DNA of 64,000 nucleotides, from assembly GCA_024234635.1 (NCBI GenBank), contig JACKNX010000012.1, positions 62,001 to 126,000 on the forward strand, written 5' to 3'. This stretch comes from Pseudomonadales bacterium (GTDB lineage: Bacteria > Pseudomonadota > Gammaproteobacteria > Pseudomonadales > Azotimanducaceae). A program made the translations under genes and the position numbers. The notes below the pieces were generated by a model. That model was not told the origin of the DNA, made no database searches, and saw nothing but the letters and a program-made list of their open reading frames with translations. Positions within the stretch are counted from its first letter, which is position 1. The number at the start of each line of letters is the position of its first letter. Of this stretch, positions 53,901 to 61,693 are shown piece after piece.

Positions 53901-54752
53901 CATCAGTACGTGTACCGGCTCGTCAACGTAGCGGTACGCATGCGTACCGGTATCGATGAACAGCCGGCGTTCGCGGAAACCCTCTATGACTGCAGCGTTG
54001 TCCCGGTAGGCGGACAACACACCGCGACCGTTGATCACCTGATGCGTGTTGCGGATCATGTCGAACAGCGAGCGGTCCGCGGCCACGCCGTCAATTACCC
54101 ACGACGCATTGAAGATCTTGTGCCGGCAATGCTCTGAATTGGCCTGCGCGAACATCATCAGCTCGACGTCCGTGGGATCGCGGCCCAGCTGATCGTAGGC
54201 ATGCGCCAGGTAAGCGATTTCGTCGGGTGACAGCGCCAGGCCCAGCCGAACGTTGGCGTCCTGCAGCGCAGCCGCCGCATCGCCGTCCAGCGCCACCGTG
54301 GCCAGTGGCCTGGGGGCATGTTCGTCGAACAGCCCGCCATAGTCGCCATCGGCGCACCACCGCTGCGTCATGCGGTCGAACAGGGACGCCGGATCGATCA
54401 CCGCATCCGTTTCGACAAACCAGCGCACACCGCGTTCCACCCGCAGAACATTGGTCAGCCCGACGATGCGGAAGATATCAGTGGCTTTGCTGGACCAGGG
54501 CGAAATGGCTCCGGCCCGCGGAAGCACCACTCCGATACAGCGCCCCTGCCGCCGCGGCATGCCTTCGCGCGGGCCGTAATCGAGCAATGCCGTGGCCACC
54601 GCCGTTTGCGCCGCGGTCAGCGCACCGTCCACCGCAAGCACGTGCACGAACTCCGCATACAGTCCACCGGCAAGGTTGAGCTGTGCGCGCAGTTGTTCCA
54701 GGCGGAACCGTGAAAACGCCGCCCCACCTTCCAGAACCATCACCTCACTCAA
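50943..54752 (-). CDS. purL: Phosphoribosylformylglycinamidine synthase
   Basis: Large single-chain FGAM synthetase (fourth step of purine synthesis); 1269 residues against 1295 in E. coli. N-terminal PurS-like domain, linker, two AIRS-type halves (with VETHNHPTAISPYPGAATGSGGEIRDE and GSKPKAGL, HDRSDGGLLAALAEM) and a C-terminal class I amidotransferase with the nucleophile in GVCNGCQML and the His-Glu pair in PHPER. Its start lies 8 bases inside the 3' end of tadA. Confidence 0.97.
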   Translation of the reverse strand: MSEVMVLEGGAAFSRFRLEQLRAQLNLAGGLYAEFVHVLAVDGALTAAQTAVATALLDYGPREGMPRRQGRCIGVVLPRAGAISPWSSKATDIFRIVGLTNVLRVERGVRWFVETDAVIDPASLFDRMTQRWCADGDYGGLFDEHAPRPLATVALDGDAAAALQDANVRLGLALSPDEIAYLAHAYDQLGRDPTDVELMMFAQANSEHCRHKIFNASWVIDGVAADRSLFDMIRNTHQVINGRGVLSAYRDNAAVIEGFRERRLFIDTGTHAYRYVDEPVHVLMKVETHNHPTAISPYPGAATGSGGEIRDEGAVGRGSKPKAGLTGFTTSHLNIPGYRQPWELETGKPDHMVTALDIMVEGPLGAAAFNNEYGRPALTGYFRTMELRDATGATRGYHKPVMIAGGVGMVRSEHVESLAFPDGTALVVLGGPAMLIGLGGGAASSMSAGTSASTLDFASVQRDNAEMERRCQEVIDACVALGEANPILLIHDVGAGGLSNALPELVKDAGTGGRFDLRKVPSADRGMAPLEIWCNEAQERYVLGIRRDAVAVFEAICARERCPFAVVGQATTDKHLHVADPELGSTPVDLPMEVLFGKPPRMTRQFVPRAAPVQPLRFEGISLAQAVERVLQFPAVASKKFLITIGDRSITGLVAREQMVGPWQVPVADAAVTLAGYHTLSGEAYAMGERSPLALIDAAASARMAVAEALTNLWCADVVNRERVVLSANWMAAAGHGREDQALFEGVRAVGEEFCPALGIAIPVGKDSLSMRTRWADGEVVSPLTLIVSAFAPVGDASRTLTPVLVRRPGSVLVLLACSPAMRLGGSALAQCFAQVGDDAPDVEAHALAALLELLDAWKRANKVLAMHDRSDGGLLAALAEMSFAGRAGLDIGLTGDVMGTLFAEEIGVVLQVAAHDADALVTQAGHKGLHACRVATVREDERVLIVVDGVERFASTRADLERLWARTSYEIQRLRDDATCADEEFALIDEDTGGLSCALTFAPTVAPAILSGRPPVAILREQGVNGHMEMAAAFDRAGFAPVDVHMTDLLEGRVRLQDFPVLAACGGFSYGDVLGGGGGWAKSVLFHDDLKAQFDRFLHSGGLVLGVCNGCQMLAQLKDLIPGAAAWPRFVTNRSERFEARTVLLRINEVHSPWLDGMQGSVLPVAVAHGEGRAEFRHAGDLATLKRGGQLAMQYVDPRHVVTERYPYNPNGAADGLAGITAADGRTLILMPHPERVFRAVQNAWRDPAWGEDGPWLRMFVNARRALR

Positions 54753-55302
54753 CGTCTGTGCTCCCTTCTGCCTGTTGCGTCCCCGAAGGCGGCCTGTTGC
54801 GCACGCGTCTTGCCACGAAGAATGCCTGCAGGAGGGCCGTTGACCGTTCGCCCAGAATTCCGCCTTCGGTCACCACCCGGTGATTCAGTTTCGGTTCCTC
54901 GAGCACCCGGAAATTCGACGCCACGGCGCCCGCCTTCGGTTCGCTGGCGCCATAGACAAGCCGGGCGACACGCGCATGTACGAGCGCGCCACAGCACATC
55001 ATGCAGGGCTCCAGCGTCACGTAGAGCGTGCTGCCCGGAAGCCGGTAATTGCCAACGCGGGTTGCGGCCGCGCGCAGCGCCACGATTTCTGCATGCGCCG
55101 TGGGATCGTGTGTACCGATGGGCCGGTTGTAACCTTCCCCCAGGCATTCGCCGTCCGCGCTCACCAGCACCGCCCCTACGGGCACCTCACCACACGCCGC
55201 AGCCTGCCCGGCCAGTTGCAGCGCGCGTGCCATCCAGCGCGTATCCGCGGCGGTTGTCAGTTCGGCACTGGCCGCGGTGCTGGCGTCCGCCTGCCGGTTC
55301 AT
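54745..55302 (-). CDS. tadA: tRNA-specific adenosine deaminase
   Basis: Converts A34 to inosine in tRNA-Arg (ACG anticodon); 185 residues. Zinc motif His-Ala-Glu in TAHAEIVALR and Pro-Cys-x2-Cys in LEPCMMCCGALVHARV. ATG 55302 overlaps the guaA stop as ATGA and is preferred to the GTG at 55308. The C-terminal 20 residues after VARRVRNRP are likely unstructured. Confidence 0.95.
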   Translation of the reverse strand: MNRQADASTAASAELTTAADTRWMARALQLAGQAAACGEVPVGAVLVSADGECLGEGYNRPIGTHDPTAHAEIVALRAAATRVGNYRLPGSTLYVTLEPCMMCCGALVHARVARLVYGASEPKAGAVASNFRVLEEPKLNHRVVTEGGILGERSTALLQAFFVARRVRNRPPSGTQQAEGSTDVE

Positions 55303-56870
55303 TCCCACTCGATGGTCGCGGGCGGCTTGCTCGACACGTCGTATACGACCCTGGACACACCGCTGATCTCGTTGACAATGCGATTGGCTACCCGCTCGAT
55401 GAGCTCAAACGGCAGCCGGGCCACATGCGCCGTCATGAAGTCGGTCGTCTCCACGGCCCGCAACGCAATGACCGGCGCATGCCGGCGCGCATCACCCACC
55501 ACGCCAACCGACTTTACCGGCAGGAATACCGCAAACGCCTGGCTGACCCTGTCGTACCAGCCGGCATCGCGCAGTTCCTGGATGAAGATGGCATCCGCCT
55601 CACGTAACACATCGGCGGACGCACGCCCGACTTCACCGAGAATGCGTACCCCGAGGCCAGGCCCCGGAAACGGATGCCGGTAGACGAGACTGTCGGGCAG
55701 TCCGAGATGGACGCCGATGCGGCGCACCTCGTCCTTGAACAGTTCGCGCAGCGGTTCCACGAGTTTCAGATGCATGCGTTCAGGCAGGCCGCCCACGTTG
55801 TGGTGCGATTTGATGACGTGCGCCTTGCCATATTTGCTGGCAGCACTTTCGATCACGTCCGGATAGATGGTGCCCTGCGCCAGCCACTGTACGCCCTCGA
55901 GGCGTTCCGCTTCGCGCTGAAAGACATCGATGAATGTGCCGCCGATGATCTTGCGCTTGGCTTCCGGATCCGCAACACCGGCGAGCCGGGTCATGAATTC
56001 GTCCGCGGCATCAACGACGACGAGATCGAGGTCAAGTGCGTTTGTCGGCGAGAAGGCGGCTTCCACCTCCTGACGTTCGTTCTTGCGCAGGAGACCGTTG
56101 TCGACAAACACGCAGGTGAGCTGGCGACCGATCGCGCGCGACAGCAGTGCCGCCACGACGCTGGAATCCACGCCACCGGACAAGCCAAGCAGGACGCGGT
56201 CGGCGCCCACCTGCGCCTGGACCTGCAGGATGGCGTCTTCGACGATATTGGACGCCGTCCACAAGCCATCGCAGCCGGCGATGCGACGGGCGAAATTGTC
56301 GAGCAGGCGCTGACCGTCCCGTGTATGCGTGACTTCCGGATGAAACTGTACGCCGTACCAGTGGCGCGTGCTGTCCATCATGGCCGCGATGGGTGCACTG
56401 GCCGTGCTGGCGATGCAGGAAAACCCGGGCGGCAGGTTTGTCACCTTGTCACCGTGGCTCATCCAGACCGGCAGCAGGCCATCGTCGAAGTGCATGCCTT
56501 CGAAAAGCGGACTGGTTTCAACACACCGGATGTGCGCCGCACCGAACTCGCGCGCGTCGCTGCCTTCCACCTTGCCGCCAAGCTGCGCCGCCATGGTCTG
56601 CATGCCGTAGCAGATGCCGAGCAGCGGTACGCCAAGGTCGAACACTACCTGTGGTGCACGCGGTGTTTGCCCCTCGGTAACGGACTCCGGGCCTCCGGAA
56701 AGGATGATGCCCCTGGGCGCAAATTCGCGGATCGCCGCGTCCGGCATGTCGAATGGATGGATTTCGCAGTAAACCCCGGCTTCGCGCACGCGACGTGCGA
56801 TGAGCTGCGTGTACTGCGAGCCGAAGTCGACGATCAGCAGCCGCTGATCGTGAATGTTCTGGTCGCTCAT
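55299..56870 (-). CDS. guaA: GMP synthase (glutamine-hydrolysing)
   Basis: XMP to GMP; 523 residues. Class I amidotransferase domain with the nucleophile in LLGICYGMQTMA and HPEVTHT, ATP-pyrophosphatase motif LSGGVDSSVVAALL, and the C-terminal dimerisation domain ending RVVYDVSSKPPATIEWE. It begins one base after the guaB stop, giving the normal guaBA operon. Confidence 0.98.
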   Translation of the reverse strand: MSDQNIHDQRLLIVDFGSQYTQLIARRVREAGVYCEIHPFDMPDAAIREFAPRGIILSGGPESVTEGQTPRAPQVVFDLGVPLLGICYGMQTMAAQLGGKVEGSDAREFGAAHIRCVETSPLFEGMHFDDGLLPVWMSHGDKVTNLPPGFSCIASTASAPIAAMMDSTRHWYGVQFHPEVTHTRDGQRLLDNFARRIAGCDGLWTASNIVEDAILQVQAQVGADRVLLGLSGGVDSSVVAALLSRAIGRQLTCVFVDNGLLRKNERQEVEAAFSPTNALDLDLVVVDAADEFMTRLAGVADPEAKRKIIGGTFIDVFQREAERLEGVQWLAQGTIYPDVIESAASKYGKAHVIKSHHNVGGLPERMHLKLVEPLRELFKDEVRRIGVHLGLPDSLVYRHPFPGPGLGVRILGEVGRASADVLREADAIFIQELRDAGWYDRVSQAFAVFLPVKSVGVVGDARRHAPVIALRAVETTDFMTAHVARLPFELIERVANRIVNEISGVSRVVYDVSSKPPATIEWE

Positions 56871-56871
56871 T

Positions 56872-58341
56872 TCAGCTCAGCGGGTAGTTGGGGGCTTCCT
56901 TGGTAATGCTCACGTCGTGCACGTGGCTCTCGGCCATGCCCGCGCCGGATATGCGCACGAACTGCGGTCGCGTCCGCATCTCCTCGATGTTGGAGCAGCC
57001 GGTGTAGCCCATGGACGCGCGCAGCCCGCCCATGAGCTGGTGCACGATCGGACCGATCGGACCGCGATACGGCACCCGACCTTCGATGCCTTCCGGCACG
57101 AATTTGCGCCCGTCCGCCGGCGGATCCTGGAAGTAGCGATCGCTGGAGCCGTGCGTGGCTGACATGGCGCCAATGGAACCCATGCCGCGATACGCCTTGT
57201 AGGTACGCCCCTGGAACAGTTCGACCTCGCCGGGCGCCTCGTCCGTGCCGGCAAGCAGCCCACCCACCATGACGCAGCTGGCCCCCGCGGCGATGACCTT
57301 GGCGACGTCCCCCGAATAGCGGATGCCACCATCGGCGATCACCGGCACGTCTTCCGCATCCGCCACCGCCGCGGCTTCGGCCACCGCGGTGATCTGCGGA
57401 ACGCCGATGCCCGTGACGATACGTGTGGTACAGATGGAGCCCGGACCAATACCCACTTTCACCGCATCCACGCCCGCTTCGATCAGCGCCCTGGCGCCCT
57501 CAGCCGTCGCCACGTTGCCGCCAATGACGTCGATGCCGGGAAACGCCTGCTTGATCCAGCGAACCTGTTCCAGCACGCGCCGGGAATGACCGTGCGCGGT
57601 ATCCACGACAATCACGTCCACGCCGGCCTCAACCAGTGCCTGCACGCGCTCTTCGGTTTCCTCGCTGGTGCCGACGCTGGCGCCAACCCGCAATCGTCCC
57701 TCGACATCCTTGCAGGCATTCGGAAATTTGCGGGCCTTGTTGATGTCTTTGACCGTCACCATGCCGGTGAGTTCGAACTTGTCGTTGACGAGCAGGACCT
57801 TCTCGATGCGGTGCTTGTGCAGCAGCGCGGTAATTTCGTCGAAGCTGGCGCCTTCCGGGGCGGTGACCAGATCGGCCTTGCCGGTCATGACGTCCCGGAC
57901 TTTCGTTTCCAGGCTTCTTTCGAAGCGCACGTCGCGACTGGTGACGATGCCGATGAGCTGGCTGCCCTTCACCACCGGCACGCCAGAGAAGCCGCGCGAG
58001 GACGTCAGATCAATGAGCTCCCTGACCGTGGTGTCCGGATCGATGGTAACGGGATCGCGAATGATGCCCGTCTCGAATTTCTTGACGGTGAGCACTTCCC
58101 GCGCCTGCTTCTCGATGGGCATATTCTTGTGCACGATGCCGATACCGCCTTCCTGGGCAATGGCAATGGCCAGCCGTGCTTCCGTCACCGTATCCATGGC
58201 GGAGGAGACCAGCGGAATGTTCAGACGGATGTTGCGTGTCAGGCGCGTATCGAGGGAGGTTTCGGACGGCAGCGTCTGGGAGTAGGCGGGAAGGAGGAGC
58301 ACATCATCGAAGGTGAGTGCTTCGGTGGCGATTCTCAACAT
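56872..58341 (-). CDS. guaB: IMP dehydrogenase
   Basis: IMP to XMP, the committed step to GMP; 489 residues. TIM barrel with the catalytic cysteine loop GIGPGSICTTRIVTGIGVPQ, interrupted by two CBS domains (about 95-210). A frame is open to 58365, but ATG 58341 gives the family N-terminus MLRIATEALTFDDV. Short leader of about 15 bases behind a strong promoter. Confidence 0.98.
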   Translation of the reverse strand: MLRIATEALTFDDVLLLPAYSQTLPSETSLDTRLTRNIRLNIPLVSSAMDTVTEARLAIAIAQEGGIGIVHKNMPIEKQAREVLTVKKFETGIIRDPVTIDPDTTVRELIDLTSSRGFSGVPVVKGSQLIGIVTSRDVRFERSLETKVRDVMTGKADLVTAPEGASFDEITALLHKHRIEKVLLVNDKFELTGMVTVKDINKARKFPNACKDVEGRLRVGASVGTSEETEERVQALVEAGVDVIVVDTAHGHSRRVLEQVRWIKQAFPGIDVIGGNVATAEGARALIEAGVDAVKVGIGPGSICTTRIVTGIGVPQITAVAEAAAVADAEDVPVIADGGIRYSGDVAKVIAAGASCVMVGGLLAGTDEAPGEVELFQGRTYKAYRGMGSIGAMSATHGSSDRYFQDPPADGRKFVPEGIEGRVPYRGPIGPIVHQLMGGLRASMGYTGCSNIEEMRTRPQFVRISGAGMAESHVHDVSITKEAPNYPLS

Positions 58342-58363
58342 TTTTGGACCCCACAAAAACAGC

Positions 58364-58392
58364 ATTCTAGCGATGAGGGTCTGGACTGTAAA
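58364..58392 (-). promoter_or_regulatory. Sigma-70 promoter of the guaB-guaA-tadA-purL run
   Basis: Minus strand TTTACA (58387-58392), exactly 17 bases, TAGAAT (58364-58369): five of six bases match in each hexamer. Transcription should begin near 58357, so the leader is very short. It is one of the best promoters in the window. Confidence 0.75.
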
Positions 58393-58457
58393 TTATCCGT
58401 CCCCCGCCCGCCCCTGCCCTGGCAACGCGGCGGCGGTTACGCTGCCGCCGCGCCCCG

Positions 58458-59624
58458 TCAATAGCTGCGTGGCAGTCCCAGCACGTTCTGCGCGACGAAA
58501 TTGAGCACCATGTTGTTGGAGATGGGCGCCGTGCGCCACAGGCGAACTTCACGCCACTTGCGCTCGATGTGGTACTCGCGCGCGAAGGCGAAACCACCGA
58601 ATGTCTGGAAGGTCTGATCCGCCGCGTACCAGGCGGCTTCCGACGCCAGGTACTTGGCGATGTTGGCCGCCTCGCCACAATCCTGACCGGCGTCATACAG
58701 CGCGGCGGCCTTGCGTACCATCATCTCCGCCGCTTCGAGCTGGGCGTACGCGGTAGCCAGCGGAAAGGCGATACCCTGGTTCCTGCCGATGGGGTTACCG
58801 AACACCGATCGTTCCTTCGCGTAAGCGACACCCCGTTCGAGGAAATACCGCCCATCGCCAAGCGCCTCCGACGCGATCAGCACGCGCTCGGCGTTCATGC
58901 CGGCAAGAATATTCTGGAAACCACGCCCTTCCACGCCCACCAGCGCATCAGCTGGAATGACCATGTTGTCGAAGAACACTTCGGTGGTGTTGTGATTGAT
59001 CATGGTCTTGATGGGACGGATCTCGCAGCCCTTGCCACGCACTTCACGCAGATCGACCAGAAACGTGGAGAGTCCTTCCGTACGTTTCTTCACCTGATCC
59101 ACCGGCGTCGTACGGGCAAGCAGAAGCATGAGATCCGACTGCAGCGCACGGCTGGTCCAGATCTTCTGGCCATTGACGACGTAGGTGTCGCCCTGCCTGT
59201 CTGCGCGCGTCTTCAACTGTGTGGTGTCCGAGCCGGTGGTGGGTTCGGTGACACCGAATGCCTGTAGGCGCAGCTCACCGGAAGCGATACCCGGCAGATA
59301 CTTGCGTTTCTGCGCCTCGGAGCCGTAACGCAACACCGTACCCATGGTGTACATCTGCGCATGGCACGCGGCCGCGGAACAGCCGTTCGCATGGATGGTT
59401 TCCAGGATTACCGACGCGGCACGCAGTGGCAGCCCCGCGCCGCCGTAGGTTTCCGGAATCAGCGCCGCCAGATAGCCGGACTCGGTCAGCGCATCGACGA
59501 ACGCATGCGGATACTCCGCCTTTTCATCCAGCGCCTGCCAGTAGCTGCCCGGAAAGCCCGCGCAGATACGCCGCACCTGGTCGCGGATGTCCGCGTAGTC
59601 GTTGCCGTAATCGAGGCTGGTCAT
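58458..59624 (-). CDS. Acyl-CoA dehydrogenase
   Basis: 388-residue FAD enzyme oxidising an acyl-CoA to the 2-enoyl-CoA. QAFGVTEPTTGSDTTQLKTRADRQGD is the FAD/substrate signature, the middle beta domain follows, and the C-terminal helices carry EAANIAKYLASEAAWYAADQTFQTFGGFAF. The chain ends LWRTAPISNNMVLNFVAQNVLGLPRS, a variant of the usual GT-E-I region. Substrate chain not predictable. ATG overlaps the upstream gene as ATGA. Confidence 0.92.
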   Translation of the reverse strand: MTSLDYGNDYADIRDQVRRICAGFPGSYWQALDEKAEYPHAFVDALTESGYLAALIPETYGGAGLPLRAASVILETIHANGCSAAACHAQMYTMGTVLRYGSEAQKRKYLPGIASGELRLQAFGVTEPTTGSDTTQLKTRADRQGDTYVVNGQKIWTSRALQSDLMLLLARTTPVDQVKKRTEGLSTFLVDLREVRGKGCEIRPIKTMINHNTTEVFFDNMVIPADALVGVEGRGFQNILAGMNAERVLIASEALGDGRYFLERGVAYAKERSVFGNPIGRNQGIAFPLATAYAQLEAAEMMVRKAAALYDAGQDCGEAANIAKYLASEAAWYAADQTFQTFGGFAFAREYHIERKWREVRLWRTAPISNNMVLNFVAQNVLGLPRSY

Positions 59625-60397
59625 GAGATTCCCTGTCGTCGGGGTTGCAGAATGGGCGCGACGTTGGACGTATCCACCAGCACCGTGGCTTCGGCGGGCG
59701 CGCTCTGCACCAGCAGGTTGTAGTAGAGCCCCAGCCCGGTCTGGGTCACCGTGCCGCCGATCATGCCATCCATGTCGCAGCGCGCCGCCAGGGCCACGAG
59801 TCGCTCGAAGGTCTGCCGGTAGTTCAAGCTGTGACGGCGCCGCAACTCCGTGCCGTAGAAGATGTGCTGACGGCCACCGTGGGCGTCAGGACCCATCATC
59901 AGGATCTCCCGGGCAAACGCCTCGCTGTCGCCGTGGGACACCATGGTCCACAATTCGAATATCCGCTCTTCCGGCACCAGATTTCCTTCAGTGGAGCCGA
60001 ATGCGGATATGAACTGCATGCCGGTAATGGTCGCCAGTTGCCGCTTCACGTTGCCGGCGATGGTGAAAAACGCCTCCTGACGGGCATTGAGCTCCATGGC
60101 CGCCATGGCCTGCGCCTGCTGCTCCGCCTGCAGCATCGACTGACGCATCACTTCGGTGTTGTCCGCCAGCTCCTTCTGCTGGATGAAGAGCCCGATGACC
60201 AGCCACATGAAGGCCAGTGGCGCGAACGCGCCCTCAAGGAAACCGCCAAGCTCGTCAATGCCGCGCATCAGGACATTGCCCGGCTGCACGTAGAGGTAGA
60301 GGACGCCCAGGGCTATCCAGAGCGCCGTGATGGTGACACCGAGGAATATGCGCCAGTCGGTGGCCTTGAGGCGCCTGAGGAATTCATGACCCGTCAT
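59621..60397 (-). CDS. Unknown membrane protein coupled to an acyl-CoA dehydrogenase
   Basis: 258 residues. Two N-terminal membrane spans (about 16-38 and 52-72), then a short helix with coiled-coil character (QQKELADNTEVMRQSMLQAEQQAQAMAAMELNAR), then a soluble domain of about 150 residues with FELWTMVSHGDSEAFAREILMMGPDAH and a C-terminal LLVQSAPAEATVL. I do not recognise the family. Translational coupling (ATGA) to the acyl-CoA dehydrogenase suggests related expression, no more. Confidence 0.7.
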   Translation of the reverse strand: MTGHEFLRRLKATDWRIFLGVTITALWIALGVLYLYVQPGNVLMRGIDELGGFLEGAFAPLAFMWLVIGLFIQQKELADNTEVMRQSMLQAEQQAQAMAAMELNARQEAFFTIAGNVKRQLATITGMQFISAFGSTEGNLVPEERIFELWTMVSHGDSEAFAREILMMGPDAHGGRQHIFYGTELRRRHSLNYRQTFERLVALAARCDMDGMIGGTVTQTGLGLYYNLLVQSAPAEATVLVDTSNVAPILQPRRQGIS

Positions 60398-60535
60398 GGC
60401 GGCAAAGTGTACGTCATGCCGGGTCGCCGGGTACCAGGGCGCACAAGCCGGATTGGCATAAACTTATATGCGCGTATGCGCGGGGCCGCGCCCGGAACGC
60501 CGGGTCGCGGCCTGGCACGGAAGGACGGGCAGCCC

Positions 60536-61303
60536 TCAGTTCCCGGTCCAGTTGGGCGCACGCTTCTCGGCAAAGGCCTTCGGTCCTTCCTTGGCGTCGT
60601 TGGACGAGAATACCTTGCGCTGCAGCGGCTCCTGCATCTTCCAGAGGCTCTCCTCGTCGATACCGGAAGCGGCCGCGCGCACGAGAGTCTTGGACGCCGC
60701 CACTGCCAGTGGCGCGTTTTCCGCGATGCGCTCGGCCAGGCGAATGGCTGCGTTCAGCGTCTCACCAGGCTCCGTGACTTCGCTGACCATGCCGGCCGCA
60801 AAGGCTTCCTCGGCCGTGATGGGCTCGCCGGTGAGCGCCATTTCCATGGCCTTGGCGAATCCTACCCGCGCCGGCAGGCGGAACACGCCGCCGGCAGCGG
60901 CGAACAGACCAACCTTGACTTCCCGGATACCGATCTTGGCGCCTTTGGCAGCAACCAGCAGGTCGCAGGTGAGGGCAATTTCACAGCCGCCAGCCAGCGC
61001 AAACCCGTTGATGGCACCAATGAGCGGCTTCGTGCAACCGGAACGCACGAAGGTACCGAGAGGCCCCACGTCTTCGCCGCGGGCGAACGCCTTCAGATCC
61101 ATGCCGGCACAGAATGCGCGGCCGTTGCCCGTGATGATACCGGCGGTAAGGGAGTTGTCGGAATCCAGTTCGCGAACGGCGTTCAGCAGGCCGTTGGACA
61201 GCGCGCCGTTGATGGCATTCATGGCTTCGGGCCGGTTCAGCGTGATCACCATGATTCTTCCACGGCGTTCCACCAGCACGGCGTTTTCGGTTGTGTCACT
61301 CAT
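60536..61303 (-). CDS. Enoyl-CoA hydratase/isomerase family protein
   Basis: 255-residue crotonase. GNGRAFCAGMDLKAFARGED and NGFALAGGCEIALTCDLLVAA form the oxyanion hole, and the active-site segment is IREVKVGLFAAAGGVFRLP. The Glu used by hydratases is replaced around the second acid position, so it could be a hydratase, isomerase or hydrolase. It is 138 bases from the unknown membrane gene on the same strand and may join a fatty or steroid acid route. Confidence 0.85.
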   Translation of the reverse strand: MSDTTENAVLVERRGRIMVITLNRPEAMNAINGALSNGLLNAVRELDSDNSLTAGIITGNGRAFCAGMDLKAFARGEDVGPLGTFVRSGCTKPLIGAINGFALAGGCEIALTCDLLVAAKGAKIGIREVKVGLFAAAGGVFRLPARVGFAKAMEMALTGEPITAEEAFAAGMVSEVTEPGETLNAAIRLAERIAENAPLAVAASKTLVRAAASGIDEESLWKMQEPLQRKVFSSNDAKEGPKAFAEKRAPNWTGN

Positions 61304-61693
61304 TGTTGCAATCGTCCCAAACGTGAATGGCTAAAGGTGGCCGAATGATGGCACATCCAGGCTGGCGCGAGAACGCGCCCCGCCGCCGCGGGCAGGAAGC
61401 CCCGGGGAAGGACATACGTTCCGGGATTGTCAGCGAAGTCGCACAACGCACCGGACGAATTGGCAAAGGACCGGCCCAACCGCCGGGGGTTGAAGCCGTG
61501 TGGAACACTTTCATCGGCCTGCATCGTTTCCACAAACGCAGCCCCGGCAAACCGGGTAACGTCAGCCCGGAGCGAACCTGCGCGTAAGCCTTCGCCTGCA
61601 TTTTCGGGACGTGTGTCCTTCCCGGCATCCTTCCCGGCATTTCATTTTCGGGACGTGTGTCCGCCCCGGCACCTCGCGTACACTCCGCCAATC
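61304..61693. other. Divergent gap before the MATE gene, with REP-like repeats
   Basis: 390 bases between the crotonase gene (minus) and the MATE start (plus). The 3' part holds the repeat cluster at 61599-61662. The frame that extends the MATE gene upstream through this gap shows no protein features. No clear promoter was found. Confidence 0.45.
61599..61662 (+). repeat. Twin 20-base direct repeats with short palindromes (REP-like)
   Basis: CATTTTCGGGACGTGTGTCC occurs at 61599-61618 and again, identical, at 61643-61662. Each contains the palindrome GGAC-GTGT-GTCC. Between them the 12-base unit CCTTCCCGGCAT is tandemly doubled (61617-61640). The layout recalls REP/RAYT-type repeats, but no transposase is nearby. 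Confidence 0.65.

Noticed and set aside
61345..61375. Possible fourth repeat copy (GGCTGGCGCGAG)
   Set aside because: Only the short loop-like string matches; the 5' box, the GCAGCGAAAAA box and the last hairpin are absent.
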